Below, piece by piece: positions 21,589 through 31,045 of a DNA stretch of 64,000 bases. This DNA is from Roseomonas marmotae. GTDB taxonomy: Bacteria > Pseudomonadota > Alphaproteobacteria > Acetobacterales > Acetobacteraceae. The notes below the pieces were generated by a model, which saw only the letters and a program-made list of their open reading frames with translations, had not been told where the DNA came from and ran no database searches. The translations under genes and the position numbers were made by a program. Location of the stretch: NCBI RefSeq assembly GCF_017654485.1, contig NZ_CP061093.1:38715-102714 (forward strand), written 5' to 3'. The first letter of the stretch is position 1. Each line of letters begins with the position of its first letter.

Positions 21589-23556
21589 ATGGCCGACCTG
21601 ACCCCGCGCCTGCGGCGGCTCACACGCTGGGCGGAGCTGGACCGGATGCTGCCGGCACTGGGCCGGCCTTCCGGCAAGGCTGCCCAGGCCCTGGCAGAAG
21701 CGCTGCTGCGGCTGGCGAAGCGGGAGGGCGGGGGCCTCGGCCTGAACCCGGCGGTGCTGGGGCGGCTTTCGTCACGGCTGGATGCACAGGGCCTGCGGCT
21801 GGAACATCCCAGCTGGCAGGCCATGACGGCCGTCCTGGCCGGCGCCGCGCCGGCCACCTTCCAGGCGGGGGAGGCCATGCCCGCCGCGCTGGCCGTGGCC
21901 GCGCTGCGGATCAGTCACGGCCATGCGGCGGCGATGCGCTGGCTGCTCACGACTGTCACCGCCCTGCCCGGTACCGCGGCGCTGGATGCCAGGCTGCACG
22001 AGACACTGTGGCGGCTGGACCTGTTGCGGGCTGATGCCGGCATGGCGGCCTGGGCGCCGGACCTGCCGCCAGCGCAGCAGCTCCGCGCGCTGCGGCTGCT
22101 GGGCCTCACCGCCCGCCGCCCCATGCCCTATAGCCAGGCGCTGGTCGAGCATCTGGCGCTGCCCTGGATGGCGCGCTGCACCGTGACAGGCGAGGCGGAA
22201 CCGGCCCTGGTTCTGGAGGGCCTGCTGACCGAGCACTGGCTGAAACGCGAGGAATCAGAGGCACATTACGCACGCTGGACCAGCGCCTGGACACCCGGCC
22301 TCTTCGCACTGGGCCGTGCGGCGCAGGCACCGGAACACCGGCCCGGCCCGGCGGGCGACGGTCCTCCACCCCTGGCTTTCATCGTCCATAACGGCGTGCT
22401 GCTGGCGCATACCGAGGTGCTGCTGCTGGCCCTTCGGCGGCTGCAGCAACGCGGCGATGCCGGCTTCCGCCCGCAGATCTGGGTGCTGGGCGAGATGGAG
22501 GAGCGCTTTCACGCGGCATTCTCGGCGGCGGGGGCGGAGCTGTACGCCCTGGGCGCCTGGTGTGCCGGCCAGGGACTGGCCGCCCGACTGCACCGGTTGA
22601 GGCGGGAGCTAGCGGCACGAGGCTGCGAGGCCGCCGTCTGGCTCTGCCACCCTCATCTCCTGGCCTATGCCGCCGGGCTCGGCATCGCGCCGCGCCTAGC
22701 CTGGTGGTCGTTGAAATACCACCCGCCCATCCCTGGCCCGGATCTGCGGCTCTGCCAGGCCGGCGGTGAGCCGATGGCGGCCGTCACCATCCGCGGCCAG
22801 TCCTGGCACATCCTGCCCCTGGGCTTCATGGCGGTGCCGCCAGGGCCGGAGGCCCGGGCCGAGGCGGCGCGCCTGCGGGCCGGACTGCCACCCGATGCCG
22901 TCCTGCTCTCCACCGTGATGCGGATCGACAAGATGGACTCGCCCGCCTTCTGGGAGACCGCCGCCGCGATCCTGAAACAGGCGCCCCAGGCCATCTGGCG
23001 CTATGCCGGCCAGCAGGATCTGCCTGGGCTGCGCGCCTGCCTGGAGCGCCATGGGGTGGCCGGGCGGGCGCAGTTCGTCGGCTGGGTCAACCCGGCGGTG
23101 GAGGCGGCGCTGGCCGATCTCTACCTGGATGGCTGGCCGGTCGGCTCGGGCGCCACGGCGGCCCAGGCCATGATGGCCGGCATTCCCTATGTCTTCCGCG
23201 TGGCGGAAGCGGCGATGGATGGTTCGACGGGCGTGATGGACACGCTCTGGCTGCTGCCGCGCCGGCGCGGCGCGCTGGGGCCGGAGGCGGAGGCCAGCTT
23301 CCTCGCCTGCTTCGCTGAATCGACGGGCTCGCTGCTGCGGCAGCCGCGGGATCAGGAGGAACAGGTGCGCTGGGCGCTGGACCTGATCGCTGATGCCGCC
23401 TTGCGCCGCCGCACCGGCGCCGCCTTCCAGCGTTTCGCCAGCCGCCATGTCTGCAACCCGGAGGGACTCGCGGAGGGGCTGCGGCGCGCGGCGGCGCAAC
23501 TGCTCCCTGGCCGGAGCTTTGCGAAAAATATTTGCGTGGAGGTTCCAGCCCTCTAG
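21589..23556 (+). CDS. HMW1C-like cytoplasmic glycosyltransferase (GT41-type, tentative)
   Basis: 655 residues. The ATG at 21589 has a GGAG site 6 bases upstream. The N-terminal half is helical, like the all-alpha part of HMW1C enzymes. The C-terminal half is a GT-B fold: AFIVHNGVLLAHTEVLLLALRRL (about 263), LLSTVMRIDKMDSPAFWETAAAILKQAPQAIWRYAGQQ (about 440) and ADLYLDGWPVGSGATAAQAMMAGIPYVFR (about 510). The last block, with its Asp-x-x-Pro-like turn and Gly/Ser-Gly-Ala-Thr, looks like the nucleotide-sugar site of HMW1C/O-GlcNAc-transferase-like enzymes. Such enzymes glycosylate proteins in the cytosol. Flagellin is a plausible target because of the flagellar context. Confidence 0.65.
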   Translation: MADLTPRLRRLTRWAELDRMLPALGRPSGKAAQALAEALLRLAKREGGGLGLNPAVLGRLSSRLDAQGLRLEHPSWQAMTAVLAGAAPATFQAGEAMPAALAVAALRISHGHAAAMRWLLTTVTALPGTAALDARLHETLWRLDLLRADAGMAAWAPDLPPAQQLRALRLLGLTARRPMPYSQALVEHLALPWMARCTVTGEAEPALVLEGLLTEHWLKREESEAHYARWTSAWTPGLFALGRAAQAPEHRPGPAGDGPPPLAFIVHNGVLLAHTEVLLLALRRLQQRGDAGFRPQIWVLGEMEERFHAAFSAAGAELYALGAWCAGQGLAARLHRLRRELAARGCEAAVWLCHPHLLAYAAGLGIAPRLAWWSLKYHPPIPGPDLRLCQAGGEPMAAVTIRGQSWHILPLGFMAVPPGPEARAEAARLRAGLPPDAVLLSTVMRIDKMDSPAFWETAAAILKQAPQAIWRYAGQQDLPGLRACLERHGVAGRAQFVGWVNPAVEAALADLYLDGWPVGSGATAAQAMMAGIPYVFRVAEAAMDGSTGVMDTLWLLPRRRGALGPEAEASFLACFAESTGSLLRQPRDQEEQVRWALDLIADAALRRRTGAAFQRFASRHVCNPEGLAEGLRRAAAQLLPGRSFAKNICVEVPAL

Positions 23557-23596
23557 TATCGCCGCCGGTCGAGCCGTCCTGCCCCGAGAACGGTAG

Positions 23597-23606
23597 TGCG
23601 AAAAAG
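23597..23606 (+). promoter_or_regulatory. TGCGAAAAAG motif before the GNAT/FemAB-like gene
   Basis: Seven bases before the ATG at 23613. A further copy (TGCGAAAAAT at 23520) lies within the end of the preceding gene. Being this close to the start codon would make it unusual as an activator site. Confidence 0.35.
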
Positions 23607-23612
23607 AGAGAC

Positions 23613-24632
23613 ATGCCGGAAGCCCTTCATCTCCGCCCTGCCCCGCAGCTCCCCCTGCCCATGCGGGCGCCCTCGCCAGCGGCCACGCGGCCCGAGGGGT
23701 TTGAGATGCTGGTCGATGCCTTCGTGGCCGACGATGCACCAGATCTCTTCAACCGTGCCGCTTTCCATCGCCTGCACCGGCATCGCCCGGGCATCGGCGC
23801 CGGCGCCTTCCTGCAATGGCGGCAGGGCAGCTCGGGCCGCATCTGCGCCACCTTCCAGGCGTTGGAGACCGAGCCCGGATATTTCGCCAGCCCCGGACGC
23901 GGCTCCTATGGCGGATTCGATCTCGCCGGGGATCTGGGCTGCGCCGAGATCGCCGACTTCGTCACCGCGGCGGAGGCGCATCTGCAGGAGCTGGGGGCGC
24001 GGCGGCTCGGCCTGGTGCTGCCGCCTTTCTGCTACGCCCCCGGCCGCGCGGCGCTGGTGCTAAGCACCCTGCTGGGCGCCGGCTATGTGGTGGAGCGGCA
24101 CGAGCTCAACCAGTCCATCGACCTGCAGCACGCAAGGCTGTCCTCCAGGCGCAACTACCTGATCAGCCGGGCGCGGCGCGAGGGGCTGAGCACCACGCTG
24201 CTGGCGCCGCGCGACTACCAGGAAGCCCATGCGGTGCTGGTGGAGAGCCGGGAGAAGAAGGGCCTCACGCTCAGCATGAGCTGGCCCGACGTGGCGGAGA
24301 TGGCCGAGGCTTTTCCCGATGCCCTGCGCGTCTTCGGCGCCTATCACGGCGGCAGCATGGTCGCGGCCGCCATCTGCATCGCGGTCAATCCCCGCCAGCT
24401 CTACGTCTATACCTGGGGCGAGCGGCGCGGCAGCGAGCCGCTGAGCCCGGTGACGCTGATCGCCGACACGCTCTACCGCCATGCCCGCGCCGGTGGCTTC
24501 CAGCGGCTCGACCTCGGCGCCTCATCCATCGGCGGCGTCGTCAATCACGGCGTGTACGCCTTCAAGAAAAGCCTCGGCGCCACGCCGTCGGTGAAGCTGT
24601 TCCTCGGCAAGACGCTGAGCTGGAGATCCTGA
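23613..24632 (+). CDS. FemAB/GNAT-fold acyl- or aminoacyltransferase-like protein
   Basis: 339 residues. The C-terminal two thirds read as a GNAT-type transferase: HAVLVESREKKGLTLSMSWPDVAEM, VFGAYHGGSMVAAAICIAVNPRQLYVYTWG, SPVTLIADTLYRHARAGGFQRLDLGASS. This is the layout of the double-GNAT 'FemAB-like' proteins found in glycan and exopolysaccharide clusters, where they add acyl or amino-acid groups to sugars. No signal peptide. Its stop overlaps the next ATG as TGATG. Within this cassette it may acylate an amino sugar that the glycosyltransferase transfers. Family call is reasonable, substrate unknown. Confidence 0.6.
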   Translation: MPEALHLRPAPQLPLPMRAPSPAATRPEGFEMLVDAFVADDAPDLFNRAAFHRLHRHRPGIGAGAFLQWRQGSSGRICATFQALETEPGYFASPGRGSYGGFDLAGDLGCAEIADFVTAAEAHLQELGARRLGLVLPPFCYAPGRAALVLSTLLGAGYVVERHELNQSIDLQHARLSSRRNYLISRARREGLSTTLLAPRDYQEAHAVLVESREKKGLTLSMSWPDVAEMAEAFPDALRVFGAYHGGSMVAAAICIAVNPRQLYVYTWGERRGSEPLSPVTLIADTLYRHARAGGFQRLDLGASSIGGVVNHGVYAFKKSLGATPSVKLFLGKTLSWRS

Positions 24633-25345
24633 TGTCCCTCGTCCTGAACCGCGACTACTCCAACACCTATGATCCGGAGGCGGATTTCGACCGCTGGTAC
24701 ACCATCTTCGCGGCACGGCGGATCGCGCCGCGCCTGGGGCGGGGCACGCGCATCCTGGAAGCCGGATCGGCCACCGGGCTGCTGACCGCCGAACTCTGCG
24801 GCGAGGGGCGGCAGATCACCTGCATCGAGCGTTCCGCCAGCTATGCCGCGCTGGCCCGCGCGCGAGGCCTGCCGGGTGTCACGGTGGTGGAGGCGCAGCT
24901 GGAGGAATTCGCGGCCGAGGGCGGCTTCGACCATGTGCTGGCCACCAACCTGCTGCATGAATTTCCAGATCCCGCCGCCATCCTGGCGCGGTTGGCGGCG
25001 CAGCTGGCACCGGGCGGGCTGATGCATGTCACCCTGCCCAACCCGCGTTCCCTGCACCGGCTGGTGGCCTTGCATGCGGGGCTGCTGGAGGATCTCTGCG
25101 CCATGCACCTGCCACCGCCCAACGAGCAGCATTTCCGCCTGCATGAGGCGGCCGAGGTGGAGGCCATGGGCCGTGCCTGCGGGCTGGAACTGCTCTCGCG
25201 CGAGGGCATTCTGGTCAAGCCGCTGCCGAATGCGGAGATGGCCCGGCTTCCGCCGACGGTGCTGGAGGGTTTCGACGCCCTGGCCGCCGGATTGCTGCCG
25301 GAGCATGGCGCGGTGACCTATTTCCTGTTCCGCCGCCATGGCTGA
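24632..25345 (+). CDS. Class I SAM-dependent methyltransferase
   Basis: 237 residues. SAM motif I is RILEAGSATGLLTAELCGEG (about 41-60), motif II-like ITCIERSASYAALARA, and FDHVLATNLLHEFPDPAAILARLAAQLAPGGLMHVTLPNP, the post-I and motif III regions of class I enzymes. The opening, RDYSNTYDPEADFDRWYTIFAARRI, resembles sugar- or lipid-linked methyltransferases in surface-glycan clusters. Coupled to the genes on both sides by overlaps. Methylation of a glycan is the likely role. Confidence 0.8.
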   Translation: MSLVLNRDYSNTYDPEADFDRWYTIFAARRIAPRLGRGTRILEAGSATGLLTAELCGEGRQITCIERSASYAALARARGLPGVTVVEAQLEEFAAEGGFDHVLATNLLHEFPDPAAILARLAAQLAPGGLMHVTLPNPRSLHRLVALHAGLLEDLCAMHLPPPNEQHFRLHEAAEVEAMGRACGLELLSREGILVKPLPNAEMARLPPTVLEGFDALAAGLLPEHGAVTYFLFRRHG

Positions 25346-26726
25346 ACCGCTGCATGTGGTGGGCGGCTCCGTCGCGGCCCTGGTGGCAGCGCTGACGGCG
25401 GCGCGGCACCGGCCAGTGGAGCTGTATCTGGATCCGGCCCGCGCGGGCGGCGGCTTCGCGGGCCTGCGCCTGGGGGGCTCCTGGCTGCCCCTGGGCATGC
25501 GGCTGCTGGAGCTGGATTACGAGGACCCGCTGGAGGCGCGGCGGCCACTGGCGGATTACGACCCGGCGCGGGACGACCACCGTCCCTTCATCGACGTGCT
25601 GCGCCGCCATTTGGAGGAATGGCTGGGGCCGGAGCTGATAGCCGCTCCGGCACCGGAAATGCTGTGGGAGGGGCGCCGCACGACCTGCGCCCTGACCAGT
25701 GCCGATATCGCCACCTTGCCACCGCTGATGGCCCCCTCCCTGCGCGCCCGCATCGCCGCCGAGGCCGGGGCCCTGTTGCGGGACCCCGCACCGCCGGCCT
25801 GGCGCTTCCTGCCCGGCCGTGCCGCGCGACTGGAGGCGGTGGGGCTGGAGGCGGCCTCCCGCGACAACCATGGCGCCACCCTGCACAGCATGCTGCTGGC
25901 GCCACTGGCGGCGCGGGTGGACCCGACCGGCTGGGCCGCCTGCCCGGCCACCGAGCGCCGCAAGCTCTGGGCAGCGCTGTTCCATCCGCGCACGGTGCTG
26001 GAGGCCTTCCGCGACGGCCGCACCAGTTTCCGTCCGCGTCGCCCCTTCGCCACGCTGCGGCGGGGCGGCATGGCCGGCGCGGTGCGGCGGATGCTGGCGG
26101 CGCTGAGAGCATCGCCGGCGGTGCGGCTGCACCGGGTCGGGCGCCTGACCGGACTGGCGCGGCGTGGTGAGGAACTCCTGCTGGATTTCGACGGCCGGCG
26201 CACCCGTCTGCCCACGCGCAGTGCCGCTTTCGGCCTGGGAGCGGAGGAGGCCTTCGCCGCCGCGGGGCTGGCCTATGCGCCCAACCGGCTGCGCGCCGGC
26301 TTTGCCTGGATGGCGGTGCGGGAGGCGGAGCTGCTGCACATCCCTTCCGCTTTGCTGCTCTGCGGCGCGGGCGCCCCTGCCTTCCGCATCTCCGATGGCG
26401 GGATGGTGGCGCCGGGGGAGCGGCGCCTGACCATCGAGTTTGGCGATATGGCGGCCGCGCCGGGGGCCGATGCGGCCCGCGCCGCGCTGGAGGCGGCGGG
26501 GCTGCTGCGACCGGGCGCCGCGCCACGGCTGCTGCATGCCCTGGCCGGCCCCGCGCAGGTCGCGCCCAGCGAGGCCAACCGTCAGGCGCATGAGACGGCC
26601 GCGACAGCCTTCCGCACGGCTCTGGGCGGGCGGCCACGCATTCTCGGCGGCGCCCGGCGCTTCGGCTTCGAGAGCTTCAACGACCAGATGGTGGACGGGC
26701 TGCATTGCGGGCAATGCCAGGGGTGA
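25338..26726 (+). CDS. FAD/NAD(P)-binding oxidoreductase of the glycan cassette
   Basis: 462 residues, overlapping the methyltransferase gene by eight bases. The N-terminus has a Rossmann start, PLHVVGGSVAALVAALTAARHRPVELYLDPARAGGGFAGLRL (about 4-45), with a Gly-Gly-Ser-x-Ala variant of the GxGxxG fingerprint. A later QMVDGLHCGQCQG ends the chain with two close Cys. The overall look is that of protoporphyrinogen-oxidase or UDP-galactopyranose-mutase-like proteins. There is no clear membrane anchor. The reaction is unknown; in this cassette it could oxidise or isomerise an activated sugar. Confidence 0.55.
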   Translation: MAEPLHVVGGSVAALVAALTAARHRPVELYLDPARAGGGFAGLRLGGSWLPLGMRLLELDYEDPLEARRPLADYDPARDDHRPFIDVLRRHLEEWLGPELIAAPAPEMLWEGRRTTCALTSADIATLPPLMAPSLRARIAAEAGALLRDPAPPAWRFLPGRAARLEAVGLEAASRDNHGATLHSMLLAPLAARVDPTGWAACPATERRKLWAALFHPRTVLEAFRDGRTSFRPRRPFATLRRGGMAGAVRRMLAALRASPAVRLHRVGRLTGLARRGEELLLDFDGRRTRLPTRSAAFGLGAEEAFAAAGLAYAPNRLRAGFAWMAVREAELLHIPSALLLCGAGAPAFRISDGGMVAPGERRLTIEFGDMAAAPGADAARAALEAAGLLRPGAAPRLLHALAGPAQVAPSEANRQAHETAATAFRTALGGRPRILGGARRFGFESFNDQMVDGLHCGQCQG

Positions 26727-26935
26727 AGCCAGCCTGACAGGGCCACGCGGCGCGGCGGGGTGGCGCCTGCCATAGCATCCAGGCCGGACAACCCGGCCCG
26801 CCCCGGCACGTTGAAGGACGAGCTTCGCGCCATCCGGCCCGCCGCCAGCGGCTGGCCGGAAGCCTTCGTCCCGACCCCCATCCGGCCCCACCCGCTCCTG
26901 CCCGCCGGTGCGGCCGGCGCCCAGGAGCATGCCCC

Positions 26936-27468
26936 ATGAGCGCCATCAACCCCCTGATCCCCCCCCGGGCGCAGCACCCGGGACATCCGGCGACCGCCAT
27001 TCCCATCATCCTCACCATCAACGGCCGGCGGCAGGAGTTGCATGTGCAGCCCTGGACCTCGCTGCTGGACCTGCTGCGCGAGGAGCTGGCGCTGACCGGT
27101 ACCAAGAAGGGCTGCGACCACGGGCAATGCGGCGCCTGCACCGTGCTGCTGGACGGGCAGCGGGTGAATTCCTGCCTCGCGCTGGCCGTCACCAAGGATG
27201 GCGCCGAGATCACGACCATCGAGGGACTGGCCGAGGCCGATGGCACCCTGCATCCGCTGCAGGAGGCCTTCATCGAGCATGACGCCTTCCAGTGCGGCTA
27301 TTGCACGCCCGGGCAGATCTGCTCGGCGGCGGGGCTGCTGCGGGAGGGGCATGCGCAGAGCCTGGAGGAGATCCGCGAGCAGATGAGCGGCAATATCTGC
27401 CGCTGCGGCGCCTATCCGAATATCGTCGCCGCCATCGACGCGGTGCGGCGGAACGGGGGGGCGGAATC

Positions 27469-27472
<4 letters not shown>
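26936..27472 (+). CDS. paoA: Aldehyde/xanthine dehydrogenase-type 2Fe-2S subunit (PaoA-like)
   Basis: 178 residues, the electron-transfer subunit of a three-part molybdenum hydroxylase. A Pro-rich N-terminal extension is followed by the plant-type [2Fe-2S] site TKKGCDHGQCGACTVLLDGQRVNSC (about 57-81), then the second [2Fe-2S] domain with FQCGYCTPGQICSAAGLL and SGNICRCGAYPNI. E. coli PaoA carries a Tat signal; here no typical twin-Arg signal is visible, so the complex may be cytoplasmic or exported by other means. Four-base overlap with the FAD subunit. Confidence 0.85.
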
Positions 27473-28482
<1,010 letters not shown>

Positions 28483-28495
28483 GGAGGAGCGGAGC

Positions 28496-30721
28496 ATGAC
28501 CTATATCGGCACTCCCCGCAGCCGCGTCGACGGCCGCGCCAAGGTGACGGGCGCAGCGCGCTACGCCGGCGAATTCACCGCGCCCGATCTGGCGCATGGC
28601 TATGTCGTAAGCGGCGCCATCGCCAGGGGCCGCGTGCTGGCAGTGGAGGCGGGCGCCGCCCGCGCCATGCCCGGCGTGCTGGCGGTCCTGACGCATGAGA
28701 ACCGGCCGGACACGGCCCGGCTCAGCAGCAGCTACCGCGACGAGGTGGCGCCACCCGGCTCGCCGCTGCGGCCGCTCTACAACAACCGCATCCAGCACAG
28801 CGGCCAGCCCGTGGCGCTGGTGGTGGCGGAGGATTTCGAGACGGCGCGGGACGCTGCCTCGCTGATCCGCGTCGTCTATGAGGCGGAGCCGCATCAGACG
28901 GATCTGGAGGTGCAGCGCCATAAGGCCTATGTGCCGCCCCGGAAGCGCACGGGCATCTCGCCCCCGCCCAATCCGCGCGGCGATGCCGATGCCGCCCTGG
29001 CCGCCGCGCCTGTGACGGTGGAGCACGAATACCGCATCGCCTTCGAGCACCATAATCCCATGGAGCCACATGCCACCACGGTGATCTGGGAAGGCGGCGG
29101 CCGGCTCACCGTGCATGACAAGACCCAGGGCGCGCAGAACAGCCAGAGCTATGTCACCAATGTCTTCGGCCTGTCGCAGGACATGGTGCTCGTGGTCTCG
29201 CCCTATGTGGGAGGCGCCTTCGGCTCCGGCCTGCGGCCGCAGTACCAGCTGCATCTGGCGGTGATGGCGGCGCTGGCGCTGAAACGCTCCGTGCGGGTCT
29301 CGCTGACGCGGGACCAGATGTTCACCTTCGGCTACCGCCCCGCCACCATCAACCATGTGGCGCTGGGCGCCGATCGCGATGGCGGGTTGCAGGCGGTGAA
29401 GCACGCCGTGGTCGCCAATACCTCGACCTATGAGGACTATCAGGAGGTCGTCGCCAACTGGTCCGGCCTGGCCTATGCCTGCGAGAATGTGGACCTGCAA
29501 TACCGGCTGGCGCAGACCGACCTCCATACGCCGCTGGACATGCGCGCGCCCGGGGCGCCGCTCGGCATGTTCGCGCTGGAATCGGCCATGGACGAGCTGG
29601 CCCATGCGCTGCGGATGGACCCTCTGGCGCTGCGCCTGCGCAACTATGCCGAAACCGACGGCAATACCGGGAAACCCTTCACCAGCAAGGCGCTGCGGGA
29701 GGCCTACCGGCTGGGCGCCGAGCGCTTCGGCTGGTCCCGCCGCAGCCTGGCGCCGCGTTCCATGCGGGAGGGGCGGGAGCTGATCGGCTGGGGCATGGCC
29801 ACCGGCCTCTGGGAGGCCTCGGTCGAGAAGACCAGCGCGCGCGCCACTCTGCTGCTGGATGGGCGGCTGGAGGTGGCGACCGCCACGGCCGATATCGGCA
29901 CGGGCACCTATACCATCCTGGCCCAGATCGCCGCCGAGACCATGGACCTGCCGATGGAGCAGGTGACGGCGCGGATCGGCGATTCCTCCCTGCCGGCCTC
30001 ACCGGTGCAGGGCGGTTCCTGGACCGCGGCCTCGGCGGGCTCGGCAGTGCAGACGGCCTGCCATAAGCTGCGGGAGGAGTTGTTCAACCATGCACGGCGC
30101 ATGGAGGGCTCCCCACTCGCCAATGCAGATCTGCAGCATGTGGTCTTCTCGCAGGGGCGGATCGCGCTGCACAGCGATCCCGCCCGCGCAGTCAGCTACG
30201 CCGATGCGATGCGCGCCGCCGGGTTGCAGAAGCTGGAGGTTGAGGAGACCGCCCAGCCCGATCCGAAAGTCCAGCAGGAATATTCCTCCTATACACATGC
30301 CGCCGTCTTCGCCGAGGTGCGGGTGGATGAGGAACTGGGCACGGTGCGCGTGACGCGCATCGTCGATGCCGTCGCGGCCGGTCGGATCATCAATCCCAAG
30401 ACGGCGCGCAGCCAGATCATCGGCGGCGTGGTCTTCGGCATCGGCATGGCGCTGACGGAGGAGACGATGGCGGACCATGCGCTCGGCCGCTTCATGAACC
30501 ACAACCTGGCCGAATACCATGTGCCCGTGAATGCCGATGTGCCGGAGATCGAGGTGATCTTCGTCGAGGAACAGGAGGACAAGGCCAATCCGCTGGGCGT
30601 GAAAGGCCTGGGCGAGATCGGCGTGGTCGGCACGGCGGGAGCCATCGCCAATGCCATCTTCCATGCCACGGGCAGGCGTGTCCGGGATCTGCCGATCACG
30701 ATCGACCGGATGATCGGCTAG
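28496..30721 (+). CDS. paoC: Molybdenum-cofactor subunit of an aldehyde oxidoreductase (PaoC-like)
   Basis: 741 residues, the catalytic subunit that binds molybdenum cofactor. Features in order: GTPRSRVDGRAKVTGAARYAGEF (about 4-26), the substrate-channel part, TQGAQNSQSYV and VVSPYVGGAFGSGLRP (Mo-pterin binding), RAPGAPLGMFALESAMDELAH, ATADIGTGTYTILAQIAAE, GGSWTAASAGSAVQ, and the catalytic Glu in GVKGLGEIGVVG near 704. These match PaoC/YagR of E. coli (732 residues). Aromatic aldehyde oxidation to acids is the likely job. No dedicated MoCo chaperone gene lies in the window. Confidence 0.9.
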   Translation: MTYIGTPRSRVDGRAKVTGAARYAGEFTAPDLAHGYVVSGAIARGRVLAVEAGAARAMPGVLAVLTHENRPDTARLSSSYRDEVAPPGSPLRPLYNNRIQHSGQPVALVVAEDFETARDAASLIRVVYEAEPHQTDLEVQRHKAYVPPRKRTGISPPPNPRGDADAALAAAPVTVEHEYRIAFEHHNPMEPHATTVIWEGGGRLTVHDKTQGAQNSQSYVTNVFGLSQDMVLVVSPYVGGAFGSGLRPQYQLHLAVMAALALKRSVRVSLTRDQMFTFGYRPATINHVALGADRDGGLQAVKHAVVANTSTYEDYQEVVANWSGLAYACENVDLQYRLAQTDLHTPLDMRAPGAPLGMFALESAMDELAHALRMDPLALRLRNYAETDGNTGKPFTSKALREAYRLGAERFGWSRRSLAPRSMREGRELIGWGMATGLWEASVEKTSARATLLLDGRLEVATATADIGTGTYTILAQIAAETMDLPMEQVTARIGDSSLPASPVQGGSWTAASAGSAVQTACHKLREELFNHARRMEGSPLANADLQHVVFSQGRIALHSDPARAVSYADAMRAAGLQKLEVEETAQPDPKVQQEYSSYTHAAVFAEVRVDEELGTVRVTRIVDAVAAGRIINPKTARSQIIGGVVFGIGMALTEETMADHALGRFMNHNLAEYHVPVNADVPEIEVIFVEEQEDKANPLGVKGLGEIGVVGTAGAIANAIFHATGRRVRDLPITIDRMIG

Positions 30722-31045
30722 CCGGCCGCTCCCTGTCCCGCCCGCGCCCGGGTTCCGCGACGCGTCTGGCGGTGCCACCCCTGACCCGGGCGGTGGTGGC
30801 ACCAAAGCCCACTGTTCACCCTCCCGGACGCATGCCAAGCTGAAATCCGGGCATGGCGGACGGAGTGGTGCTCTCCGCCCGCATGGCCGGTCGCCGCCGG
30901 GCCCTGATCGATCCCACATCCATGCCAGGGGGCACCCCAGGGCGGGAGGCAGGTTCAGACCGCCGCGCTGGCACGGAATTGGCTAGCGATGCCGAGGAGC
31001 CAGTCGCCCACTCCGCTTCTTCCACTCTCGAGTTCAGGACCTTCG
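30722..31045. other. Spacer of about 320 bases before the first TctC gene
   Basis: GC-rich, with no convincing frame, no clear -10/-35 pair and no strong hairpin. It may carry the promoter of the following TctC-type gene, but nothing in it stands out. Confidence 0.4.

Noticed and set aside
19719..21878. Minus-strand frame of 720 codons spanning the membrane gene and the DUF1612-like gene
   Set aside because: Only its last 183 residues look like a protein; the rest is the shadow of the DUF1612-like gene.
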